Positions 16,621-24,940 of a stretch of DNA of 39,855 nt are shown one piece after another. The position numbers were made by a program, and so were the translations under genes. Below the pieces are notes generated by a model that was given only the letters and a program-made list of their open reading frames with translations, searched no databases and was not told the origin of the DNA. The stretch covers positions 1 to 39,855 of the forward strand of contig JABFQX010000068.1 of assembly GCA_013141505.1 (NCBI GenBank). Reading direction: 5' to 3'. The stretch's first letter is position 1, and every line of letters begins with the position of its first letter. Source of the stretch: Methyloglobulus sp. (lineage in GTDB: Bacteria > Pseudomonadota > Gammaproteobacteria > Methylococcales > Methylomonadaceae).

Positions 16621-18006
16621 TTACTTTTTCCGTTCAGTTTTGAGCAAGGAATACGCCATACCCGCCAATAACAAAACGCCAATCACCAAGCCACCCCAGA
16701 GTAGCCAGCGTTTGTAATCCGGAGCCGATAACCAGGGATTAGGGGCATTATCAGAAACAACACCGCTATTTGTTTTAATAGTAAGCTGAGCTTGTGGTAC
16801 TTGCCGTACTTTTTCTATCGTGAAATCAGGAATTAAATGGGCGATTTCTACCTTGTTAACAATGTCTGGACTGTTGCCAATATGCAAGGTAAATGGCGTT
16901 GAGCCACGGGCATTCCATACCAGCGTGTGCGGTTGCCAACCGACCGCAAGCGTTGGGTTATCCTTGCCAATACCGCCATTTGCCAAGTTAAATTGTATTT
17001 GCCAATAATGGGCGACGCTGACGGGGATATCCAATACCGGATTGGTCAGGGTTCTACCTTGCTGCCTTATAGAGTAAAGCGATGCCCCGGTAAGATAACG
17101 CCAAGGTTCATTGGTTTTATTGCGGATCTGGATGGTTGCGCCGGTAATGGTGTTTTCTTGCGGTAAATTAATTGTTAGCTTACTGGCAGGAAAATAACCT
17201 GGCGATTCATAGTTAATATTGATTCGACCGGCACTAATGTCTTGCTCACGATTGATAAGGCGCAAGTCTTGCCAGATGGTTTCACCAGGAGATGTTTCTA
17301 CCGTGTTGTACTCCGCGATGACTTCAGTTAACGCAAAAGCATCGACACGTGTGGGTTCAGAAGTGCGAATTTGCAGGTAGTGTGCGCCTGTTGCGTAATT
17401 TAAGGTGATCGTATTTTGCAAGAGTCGGCTGCCGCCTTTACTGGTCTTGAGCAAAACTGTATCGCCCAACATTTGCCAACTTTTTAAATCATCACTGCCC
17501 AGAATCTCTAAAGGGATCAGTTTGTCATCGTCGCCTTTCCATGTGACATGAAGTGTTTTTAAGGCTTGACCTTTCTCACCCGCATCGACGACAAAAATAT
17601 GCCGAGAATCCGTTTCAGCATGGCTAGAAGACATACTGACGGTTGTTTTATCAGCATTTTTTTCCAGTTGAACCCTTAATTCATCGGAACTTTTTAAGCT
17701 GTTTTCTTGAACCGGAAAGAACACCAGTGCTTTAGTATTACGGCTGCTGACGGTTTGCGGATGCAAAAATGAATACGGTAACAAAGCATAAGGCACTTGT
17801 TCGCCTTCCGCATTGGTAATAATCAAATCTTCAAGGCCGCCACTGTGTGAATGTTGATAAACTGCTTTGGGAAGGCTGGTTTGATAAAGCGGCTCACCAC
17901 CCGTCACATTAAAATCGAAAGCGACCGATGGTGCCGATTGGTCAGGCATTGCGGCAAAACAGGGTGCAACGAAACAAATGCCCAATAAAAAATATATGTG
18001 TTTCAT
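16621..18006 (-). CDS. DUF3999 family exported, membrane-anchored protein
   Basis: A 461-residue protein with an N-terminal signal sequence (MKHIYFLLGICFVAPCFA), a large beta-rich extracytoplasmic region and a single C-terminal membrane span (WLLWGGLVIGVLLLAGMAYS) followed by the basic tail KTERKK. This architecture and its sequence (APSVAFDFNV...LPKAVYQHSHSGGLEDLIITN, VPYALLP) fit the DUF3999 family. The start at 18006 overlaps the upstream DUF2339 stop as ATGA, so the two are translationally coupled. Longer in-frame extensions lie inside DUF2339 in another frame and are rejected. The molecular role is unknown; DUF2339 and DUF3999 are regular neighbours, which suggests they act together in the envelope. 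Confidence 0.85.
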   Translation of the reverse strand: MKHIYFLLGICFVAPCFAAMPDQSAPSVAFDFNVTGGEPLYQTSLPKAVYQHSHSGGLEDLIITNAEGEQVPYALLPYSFLHPQTVSSRNTKALVFFPVQENSLKSSDELRVQLEKNADKTTVSMSSSHAETDSRHIFVVDAGEKGQALKTLHVTWKGDDDKLIPLEILGSDDLKSWQMLGDTVLLKTSKGGSRLLQNTITLNYATGAHYLQIRTSEPTRVDAFALTEVIAEYNTVETSPGETIWQDLRLINREQDISAGRININYESPGYFPASKLTINLPQENTITGATIQIRNKTNEPWRYLTGASLYSIRQQGRTLTNPVLDIPVSVAHYWQIQFNLANGGIGKDNPTLAVGWQPHTLVWNARGSTPFTLHIGNSPDIVNKVEIAHLIPDFTIEKVRQVPQAQLTIKTNSGVVSDNAPNPWLSAPDYKRWLLWGGLVIGVLLLAGMAYSLLKTERKK

Positions 18007-20900
18007 TCCAACATCCCTTCTTCTATTGAATCTGTTGAACCTAATGAACTCGGCGGCAAGGGTGCAAAATAACCCATCACCAGTAACATCACCCCAGCAC
18101 CGATAAAGGAAATGATACGCTCGACAGAGCCATGTTGGGCAAGATCGAGCAAGAAAATCTTGGCAACGACCAAACCCATCAACACCGCACCGACGATCCA
18201 CATCTTCCGTTGTACTCGACGATGGGCGAGCAGCATAAGAATGAACGCCGTGATGCCCCACAAAAAAGTGAATGCCATTTGCACTTGCGGATAAGTAAAA
18301 ATTGCCAGCCATTCAAATGGCGTACCTATCCAGTGGTGCAAGGTACGTAGCAACATACCATTGAGCAAAGCAAAGCCCATCAATCCGGCGACAATGGGTA
18401 TGCTATCCGGCAAGGTTATCGTAAATTGATTAAGCTCACGATGCCAAATTAACAGCAACAGCAAAATTGCGGCAAGGGCAATATCCAGCGGGTTCAATAA
18501 GGGGAAATAGGCCAATGGCGCCGCATTGCCACTTGAGCTAAGTGACTCAAACACAAACCAGGCAACCAAAAACAACATAATGGGCGCACAACCCACCCAT
18601 AACCAATCATGTGTGGATTGCTCTTTTCCAGGACTAGACATCGCTTTACGACGATGCCAATACAGTGTCATAACAACAATAATAGCTGGCGCAATCGCCC
18701 AACCGATGTCGCGCCATACATTGGATTCATTAATATAGCTCGAGAGCTGACATTTCCATTCCATAACGCCAATAATGGCCGCCGCCCATAACAACGGTGC
18801 CCGCAAGATTGCGCCATTGGGGATCTTTTCCCTTGCCAACAACCATAGATAAGCTGCAAAAGCGATTAGCCAACTCAAGCCGCCATAGTTTGCAAAAGGA
18901 TGATATTGAAAAATATCCGGCAACATGGCAACCACTATCACAGGTAACAGCAACGCGGACAGGTTAGACAATTGCCGCCACTTTAAAATCTTGGCAATAG
19001 GGGGCAATGCCAAACTGGTCATCGCAACAAAAACCAATCCTGCATGAACAAACAGGGGTGAAGGTAAAAATTGGTCAATGGCCGTTAAGCCAGCCCCTAC
19101 CCACCAAGCCCAACCCCAAAAAGAAAACAATGTCGTCAAGATTGGCTTTTCATCGCTTCGATAGGCATTAAGCAACGCCCCACACGCCCAGCCGGACAAA
19201 GCAATAAAACTGACACCCAAAAACATGTTTTGATGCGCTACTTCTGAAAACCCTGTCAGCCCCCAACCTTGAACAAACGCCCCTGCGCCAAACAATTGCA
19301 ACACCAAACCAGCCAATAGCGGCAATGCCCGCTGTTGCCGCAATCCGACCCAAATCAAACCCACGCCTTCCACCGCCCAAGCTGCAGATGTCCAACGGCC
19401 ATCGAGAGCCAAAGGCAAAGTCAATGTGGCAAAACCAACACCCAAGGCTAGAAAGCATTCACCTAAAAATTCCAACGTGTCCCGCTTGCGGGTGAGTACC
19501 CACCACGCCAGTCCTATATAAAAAACACCCAGTGCCAACGCGCTATAAGCTAGGCCAAAATGAGAATCACGCAACAAAGCATATTGCAGGCTAAAACCTA
19601 CGATAGGTGTGCCAAATACCAGAGTAGCATCGACATAATCGGACACTTTAGTCGCTTGCCGATGTGCGTAAAGCACTGCAATCGCGGTGAACAACAAAAA
19701 ATGAATGACCAGAAACGGTTCTGTACTGGCAAAATGTTCAGGCTGATAATTTTTAGCGCCCCACACAGTGCCAATGATAAACGTGAACGCAAAGCCCAAC
19801 ACATTCAGGGGTCGCCAGCTTCGGTAATAGGCAATAAAGGCAATGGCTAAATTGAGCACCAAATAATAGCTAAACAGATTGACATGGCTGCCCTGCCCCG
19901 TAGCTGTAAAAATAGGTGCCAGAAAACCACCGGCAAAACCAAGCACCGCTAACGACATGGCAGATTGCAGCACGGCAATAGATGCCGATAAAAACGCCAC
20001 AGCAATCAACAAACCAAATGCAGCGCCCGCTGGGATCAATTGATATAACTTGAGTGCCGCAAAAATAGTCAGGTATAAAACACCAATACCGCCACCTTGT
20101 AATGCCCACGAATATTCAGGCCGCTTATCACGCAACCGCCAACCCAGTACCAACAAACCTAGTCCGAAAAAAACAATCGCGGCTAAACGCAATTCAATCG
20201 GAACATGGCTGTGTTCAGCGGCATATTTGAGCAGGAAACTGATGCCAATAAACAAAATGACAATGCCGGATCGAACCAACGTATTACCACCCAATAACCA
20301 GTCTTTAGCGAAAGTGAAGCCTTTATCAATAAAATTAGGTCCATCAAACCGTCCTTGCAGCGTAGGTTGAATCGGGGATTGTGTCGAAGGTATTTCCAAA
20401 ATCTCTGGGTGAAATGGCTTTTCTTCTAAGGTTCTAGCTGAGAGAGGTGGTTGTAACCATTCATCATTCGGTCGCGAAGCGGGTTTAGGCGGTTCCATTA
20501 CAACCTGTTCAGATCGGTCTACAGTTAATGGCGTGACAATTATTTCGAGTGTTTCATCAACATCTGTTGGCGAGGTTTTTTCAAAAATATCCAGGCGTTC
20601 TTTAAACTTTAGAAATTCATTTGTGAGTGCGCTGATTTGTTTTTCAATTTCAGCCATCGCATCAGCCGAACTCGTTGCGGAATCTAGCGAATCAGCTTGC
20701 ATAAAAGGGGGCTTTGTTTGCAACAGTTGCCCCTTCTCAATGGCATCAAAGCGTTTTTTTAGAATCCCTAGATCTTTTGCGATTAACCTAAACCTTTCTT
20801 CGTCATCAGGTTTTTTTCTAAAAAGCGATACAAAACTCAGCAAGCCGCCAATGGATGCGAACAAGCCAACTAACCCCATTAAGCCAAACAACTGTTGCAT
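18003..20900 (-). CDS. DUF2339 family polytopic membrane protein
   Basis: A 965-residue protein. Residues 1-~30 are hydrophobic, ~30-190 are a charged region with predicted coiled-coil character (KKRFDAIEKGQ, ALTNEFLKFKERLDIFEK) and a proline-rich stretch. The rest (~200-965) is a dense series of more than twenty hydrophobic segments, including RSGIVILFIGISFLLKYAAEH and GGGIGVLYLTIFAALKLY, typical of DUF2339. A clear AGGAA ribosome site precedes the ATG. Upstream is a short gap, then the palindromic element at 21039-21169. Function unknown; the family is an inner-membrane protein often followed by DUF3999, as here. Confidence 0.9.
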   Translation of the reverse strand: MQQLFGLMGLVGLFASIGGLLSFVSLFRKKPDDEERFRLIAKDLGILKKRFDAIEKGQLLQTKPPFMQADSLDSATSSADAMAEIEKQISALTNEFLKFKERLDIFEKTSPTDVDETLEIIVTPLTVDRSEQVVMEPPKPASRPNDEWLQPPLSARTLEEKPFHPEILEIPSTQSPIQPTLQGRFDGPNFIDKGFTFAKDWLLGGNTLVRSGIVILFIGISFLLKYAAEHSHVPIELRLAAIVFFGLGLLVLGWRLRDKRPEYSWALQGGGIGVLYLTIFAALKLYQLIPAGAAFGLLIAVAFLSASIAVLQSAMSLAVLGFAGGFLAPIFTATGQGSHVNLFSYYLVLNLAIAFIAYYRSWRPLNVLGFAFTFIIGTVWGAKNYQPEHFASTEPFLVIHFLLFTAIAVLYAHRQATKVSDYVDATLVFGTPIVGFSLQYALLRDSHFGLAYSALALGVFYIGLAWWVLTRKRDTLEFLGECFLALGVGFATLTLPLALDGRWTSAAWAVEGVGLIWVGLRQQRALPLLAGLVLQLFGAGAFVQGWGLTGFSEVAHQNMFLGVSFIALSGWACGALLNAYRSDEKPILTTLFSFWGWAWWVGAGLTAIDQFLPSPLFVHAGLVFVAMTSLALPPIAKILKWRQLSNLSALLLPVIVVAMLPDIFQYHPFANYGGLSWLIAFAAYLWLLAREKIPNGAILRAPLLWAAAIIGVMEWKCQLSSYINESNVWRDIGWAIAPAIIVVMTLYWHRRKAMSSPGKEQSTHDWLWVGCAPIMLFLVAWFVFESLSSSGNAAPLAYFPLLNPLDIALAAILLLLLIWHRELNQFTITLPDSIPIVAGLMGFALLNGMLLRTLHHWIGTPFEWLAIFTYPQVQMAFTFLWGITAFILMLLAHRRVQRKMWIVGAVLMGLVVAKIFLLDLAQHGSVERIISFIGAGVMLLVMGYFAPLPPSSLGSTDSIEEGMLE

Positions 20901-21038
20901 TCGTGTTCCTGATAATTTTGCCGTGGTAGATTATCGTTGTAGCTTAGTACAATAGCACAGCATTTTAAGTGGTGACGAACCAAGCACCCTATTTTGCCTT
21001 TGGTTCCACAAGCCGTTGCTGAGCAAGACTAAGGGATT

Positions 21039-21169
21039 TATTGATCCGGCCTTTTCTTTTAATGTTTGAAGTCGTTGTGATACCCTTCGGCTTCGCTCAG
21101 GGAACTCAGCAGCAACGTACCCTGAGCGAAGCCGAAGGGTAATTAATACTTCATGAGGCTGGATCAATA
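21039..21169. repeat. Palindromic repeat element, family A copy 2
   Basis: Outer inverted repeat TATTGATCCGGCC (21039-21051) and GGCTGGATCAATA (21157-21169), inner perfect 21-bp inverted repeat (21082-21102 with 21120-21140, starting ACCCTTCGGCTTCGCTCAGG). Compared with 5243-5369 it is in the opposite orientation: its right arm, reverse-complemented, matches the other copy's left arm (CATGAAG..TTAATT) and its left arm matches the other's right arm (GTTTGAAGTCG). It fills most of the gap between the divergent DUF2339 and nucleotidyltransferase genes and so overlaps their promoter region. Confidence 0.8.
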
Positions 21170-21195
21170 ATAAGAGATTTTTAATATACTGACTC

Positions 21196-22191
21196 ATGAA
21201 CGTAGCAATGCTTAAATCAACAATCCCCCATAACTATGAGCCGAAAGACTTTATAGAAAAGTCTGAAGGACTGGTATTTGCGGTCGTCCAACACGGCACG
21301 GAAAGGTCGGAAGAAAAAGATAAAGTATTGTGTTTTTTGCGCTACCTTAAACAGGTTTCCACAAATGGCGACATTTGGCAAAAGGTGAACACTGATGCGG
21401 CAAATGCTTACCTAGCGGCTAATCACCCTGAGTACCTGCATTATTCATCCTTTTTGGCTGCGCATTTACATGCCGTAGATATTAATCAAATTGTTCAACA
21501 TCATCAGCCAAGACAGCGTTTACAGGCGATTTTGACGAGCCGACAACGTGATGAAGTCGAGCAGGATTTATATGATTTATGCTCATTGTTCCAACAGCAA
21601 GGTATGGATCTGTTACAAATAGGCGTGACAGGATCGCTATTGATAGGCGCACAACGGGACAGTTCCGATATTGATCTGGTGTTTTATGATCGAACATTAT
21701 TCCATAAAGCAAGATCAATCACTGCCGAGCTTATCCTTAAAGACCAATTGGCTGATCTTGACGACAACGATTGGCAAGAATCTTTTGCACGGCGTTCATG
21801 TGCTCTATCATTTGCCGAGTATGTCCGGCATGAACGACGGAAATTCAATAAAGGCATGATCAATGGCCGGAAATTTGACCTGAGTTTGGTTAATGAGCCA
21901 CAGCAATCAAAGCCCATTACTTACCATAAACAGGGCACTATCGTGATCCAAGCAAAAGTTATAGGCGATCAGTATGGCTTTGATTACCCCGCCGTATTCG
22001 AAATAGAACATGATGCAATCAGCCGTATTGTCTGTTTTACCGCAACCTATATCGGCCAGGCGTTTGTTGGTGAAATGGTCGAGGTTTCAGGATTATTGGA
22101 GCAGTCAGAAGACGATAGCCAGAGAATCGTAGTGGGTTCCAGCCGGGAAGCACCGGGCGAATATATTAAAGTCATTCAATGCCCAAATTAA
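21196..22191 (+). CDS. Archaeal-type predicted nucleotidyltransferase (COG1665-like)
   Basis: A 331-residue protein with an N-terminal region (KDFIEKSEGLVFAVVQHG, KDKVLCFLRYLK, NHPEYLHYSS) like that of archaeal predicted nucleotidyltransferases, then a polymerase-beta-type nucleotidyltransferase core. GSLLIGAQRDSSDIDLVFY (residues 146-164) gives the GS motif and the D-x-D metal ligands (D158, D160). A C-terminal ~110 residues (YHKQGTIVIQAKVIGDQYGFDYPAVFEIE) is beta-rich. It overlaps the HAD phosphatase gene by 13 nt and lies just before beta-RFAP synthase, so a role in tetrahydromethanopterin-type cofactor synthesis or tailoring is suggested by context only. The start at 21196 has a weak ribosome site; 21208 is an alternative. 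Confidence 0.75.
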   Translation: MNVAMLKSTIPHNYEPKDFIEKSEGLVFAVVQHGTERSEEKDKVLCFLRYLKQVSTNGDIWQKVNTDAANAYLAANHPEYLHYSSFLAAHLHAVDINQIVQHHQPRQRLQAILTSRQRDEVEQDLYDLCSLFQQQGMDLLQIGVTGSLLIGAQRDSSDIDLVFYDRTLFHKARSITAELILKDQLADLDDNDWQESFARRSCALSFAEYVRHERRKFNKGMINGRKFDLSLVNEPQQSKPITYHKQGTIVIQAKVIGDQYGFDYPAVFEIEHDAISRIVCFTATYIGQAFVGEMVEVSGLLEQSEDDSQRIVVGSSREAPGEYIKVIQCPN

Positions 22192-22859
22192 CTGATTTTG
22201 CCGCCTTGATATTCGACATGGACGGACTGGTATTGGATACCGAGCCAACCTATTGCGCGGCCTGGTTGCAAGCTATCGAAACAATGGGCTTTAAGGCTTA
22301 CCCGAACGCCTTCAACGCCTTATCCGGTCATCATTACCGGCAAGTCGAAGCGCAATTGATCGACTGGTATGGGGAAGACTTTAACCTGCCTGAGTTCAGG
22401 CAAATAAGTGGCGAGCAATGGCGACATGTTGTCAGGGCTAACGGCATAGCCATCAAATCAGGCGTGCTTGAGTTAATTGACTATGCCGAGCAAAATCAGC
22501 TACCCATCGCCTTGGCAACAAATAGTTCTGCTGTCAATGCGTTTGAATGCTTGTACTTGGCGGGAATAAAGCATAAATTTCCCGTGATTGTGACAGGCGA
22601 CGATGTACAACGGGTCAAACCGGAACCGGATATTTTCCTGACCGCCGCTGAGCGGCTGCATATTGATATTAAAAACTGCTTGGTACTTGAAGATTCATAC
22701 ACCGGAATTACAGCTGCTGTTGCCGCAGGAACCTGTACGGTTTATATACCCTCGCGGCTCCCTGCAAATCCCCATGCGGTAAAATTAGCCACCATCACCT
22801 TAAATGATATGCTACATATCTTTGATAACTTGCCTTTGCTTGCGCTGAACGGGATATAA
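22179..22859 (+). CDS. HAD-superfamily phosphatase (beta-phosphoglucomutase-like)
   Basis: A 226-residue cytosolic hydrolase with HAD motif I at the N terminus (LIFDMDGLVLDTEP, nucleophile and acid/base aspartates), an alpha-helical cap (~residues 20-90), motif II (LATNSS), motif III lysine (VKPEPDIFLTAAERL) and motif IV (LVLEDSYTGITAA). Subfamily IA with DxD, so either a sugar-phosphate phosphatase or a phosphomutase; the substrate cannot be read from sequence. Its start overlaps the nucleotidyltransferase gene by 13 nt. Given the neighbours, dephosphorylation of a pterin or ribosyl-phosphate intermediate is a possibility, not shown. Confidence 0.85.
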   Translation: MPKLTDFAALIFDMDGLVLDTEPTYCAAWLQAIETMGFKAYPNAFNALSGHHYRQVEAQLIDWYGEDFNLPEFRQISGEQWRHVVRANGIAIKSGVLELIDYAEQNQLPIALATNSSAVNAFECLYLAGIKHKFPVIVTGDDVQRVKPEPDIFLTAAERLHIDIKNCLVLEDSYTGITAAVAAGTCTVYIPSRLPANPHAVKLATITLNDMLHIFDNLPLLALNGI

Positions 22860-22861
22860 TC

Positions 22862-22996
22862 CCAATGCCGTTAAGTTAAGGCTTAAATGGTGATAGTGTC
22901 ATTCCGAAGAAGCAACGCGACTGAGGGATCTTTTGCGCTTGAGATTTCTCCGGCTGGTCGAAATGACAACATCCATCCTTAACTTAACAACATTGG
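22862..22996. repeat. Palindromic repeat element, family B
   Basis: CCAATGCCGTTAAGTTAAGG (22862-22881) and CCTTAACTTAACAACATTGG (22977-22996) form a 20-bp outer inverted repeat with two mismatches. Inside lies GTCATTCCGA...GAAATGAC, part of the GTCATTTCGACC...GGAGAAATCTC sequence dispersed in many bacterial genomes. About 135 bp, non-coding, between the HAD phosphatase and beta-RFAP synthase genes. MITE-like by structure, unrelated to the family A copies. Confidence 0.7.
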
Positions 22997-23036
22997 ATAT
23001 AATCCCCCACAACGATTGATAAGAACACAGCACCAC

Positions 23037-24008
23037 ATGCCCTTCCCCACCAAAGTATCTGTTAACGCACCCGCAAGACTGCACATGGGTTTTATAGACC
23101 TGAGTGGCGCATTAGGCCGACATTTTGGCAGCATTGGCGTTGCCCTAAATGAAATCAGCACCCGTTTGATTTTGACCAAAGCCGATCAACGCTGCATTAG
23201 CGGGCCATCGTCGGAACGCGCTGACCGCTGCTTATCACAACTCTGTCAGGCACTCGACGTATCTGATGCCGTTAACATAACCATTGAAACGGCAATCCCT
23301 GAGCATGTGGGTTTAGGTTCTGGAACGCAAATGGCTTTGGCAATTGGTTCGGCCTTGAATGCTTACTACGGATTGGGGCTAACCGTACGCGAAATTGCCT
23401 CAGTAATGGATAGGGGCTTAAGATCCGGCATTGGCATCGGCGTTTATGAACACGGCGGCTTGGTCGTGGATGGCGGTCGTGGTGAACATACCATTACGCC
23501 ACCGGTTTTAGTTCACCTGAATGTACCGGCAGATTGGCGATTTATCCTGGTTTTCGACCAGCGCGGACAAGGCCTGCATGGCGAACAGGAAATCGCGGCC
23601 TTTAAAGCCTTGCCGCCCTTCCCTCAACATGAAGCGGAACGGCTCTGTTATCGCCTCATGATGCAGGCCTTGCCTGCCATCGCCGAAAATGACCTCAACC
23701 TTTTCGGACAAGTCATTTCAGAGTTGCAAGTCGTGGTTGGCAGTCATTTTGCCCCGGCACAAGGCGGGGTTTATGCCAGTCAGGAAGTCGCTAAAGCGAT
23801 GGCATGGCTTACTGATCAAGGGGCTGTTGCCGTTGGGCAAACCTCCTGGGGACCAACCGGATTTTGCGCCGTTGCAGGTGCTGAACAAGCCGACAACATC
23901 ATTCAAAACGCCAGAAGTGAATTTTCCGAGTTGATGAATTTAAGTTTCAGGGTAGTCAGCGTCAATAACCAAACAGGTATTTCATGTTTGGCTGTTTCTG
24001 AATCTTAG
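23037..24008 (+). CDS. Beta-ribofuranosylaminobenzene 5'-phosphate synthase (beta-RFAP synthase)
   Basis: Condenses PRPP with 4-hydroxybenzoate or 4-aminobenzoate, with loss of CO2, to make beta-RFA-P, the first committed step of tetrahydromethanopterin synthesis. The 323-residue protein has GHMP-kinase-like organisation: VNAPARLHMGFIDLSG at the start, the glycine-rich loop EHVGLGSGTQMALAIGSALN (around residue 95), GIGIGVYEHGGLVVDGG, and a late GAVAVGQTSWGPTGFCAV. These match the archaeal and methylotroph enzymes. In bacteria the gene marks H4MPT-linked formaldehyde oxidation. I chose the ATG at 23037; a TTG seven codons upstream is open but lacks support. It follows the HAD gene by 177 bp, mostly filled by a palindromic element. 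Confidence 0.92.
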   Translation: MPFPTKVSVNAPARLHMGFIDLSGALGRHFGSIGVALNEISTRLILTKADQRCISGPSSERADRCLSQLCQALDVSDAVNITIETAIPEHVGLGSGTQMALAIGSALNAYYGLGLTVREIASVMDRGLRSGIGIGVYEHGGLVVDGGRGEHTITPPVLVHLNVPADWRFILVFDQRGQGLHGEQEIAAFKALPPFPQHEAERLCYRLMMQALPAIAENDLNLFGQVISELQVVVGSHFAPAQGGVYASQEVAKAMAWLTDQGAVAVGQTSWGPTGFCAVAGAEQADNIIQNARSEFSELMNLSFRVVSVNNQTGISCLAVSES

Positions 24009-24085
24009 CCGACCCGATTAGGTCAGGGTAAGTGGCAGCGTTCCCTGACTTACATGGCTAGTAGCTGTAGGTACTGTTATCCAAG

Positions 24086-24443
<358 letters not shown>

Positions 24444-24447
<4 letters not shown>

Positions 24448-24826
24448 AAACGGAGACGAGCCAGGGTTCCCAGGAAACTTGCATAACCGTCTGGCTTGAT
24501 CCCAGCCACCTCGCAGTCAATGCCGTTGGGTAGGTGGAAGCGGAGCAAAATACTTTCATCTCCAATAACAACAGGTGATTCAATCGGCTTGACTGCGACA
24601 CGGTGAAATCCTGTGCTGGCCGGTTCAGGCTTCGCCAAGCCGCGTTTCTTTAAGCGGTCGTGCCAACACCATAAAAGGTATTCACCACTAAGCCTTGGCT
24701 GCGGGCATAACCGGCTAAACTTAACTTGGACTGTTGCCAACGATTGTAATGGCTGTGCCAATACTGCTCCTGTTCAGTAAGCGGTTTGTTTTCAATTTGG
24801 TCTTGTCCTGACGACCCTTCGTACAT
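24444..24826 (-). pseudogene. Frameshifted IS66-type tnpA (Orf1)
   Basis: From ATG at 24826 the frame reads through EQEQYWHSHYNRWQQSKLSL and AGYARSQGLVVNTFY, an IS66 TnpA-like N terminus, then is lost near 24668. The continuation WHDRLKKRGLAKP ... LRFHLPNGIDCEVAG is in the neighbouring frame down to 24444. The LPNG block is typical of IS66 TnpA C termini. One frameshift separates the halves, so the gene is dead unless recoded. Confidence 0.7.
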
Positions 24827-24940
24827 AGATGGGGTTAATTGAGCGTTTACGAAAAACCCAACAACAATCTACTAATGGCGATAGTACAACAATTGCTAGA
24901 TCATGCTAGCTTTAATTGTATCCGTCGAGGTTTGCTGATT

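Noticed and set aside
20931-21197. 88-codon minus-strand frame over the second palindromic element
   Set aside because: Most of its peptide is translated from the inverted repeat (LRLRSGYVAAEFPERSRR), a common artefact of such elements.
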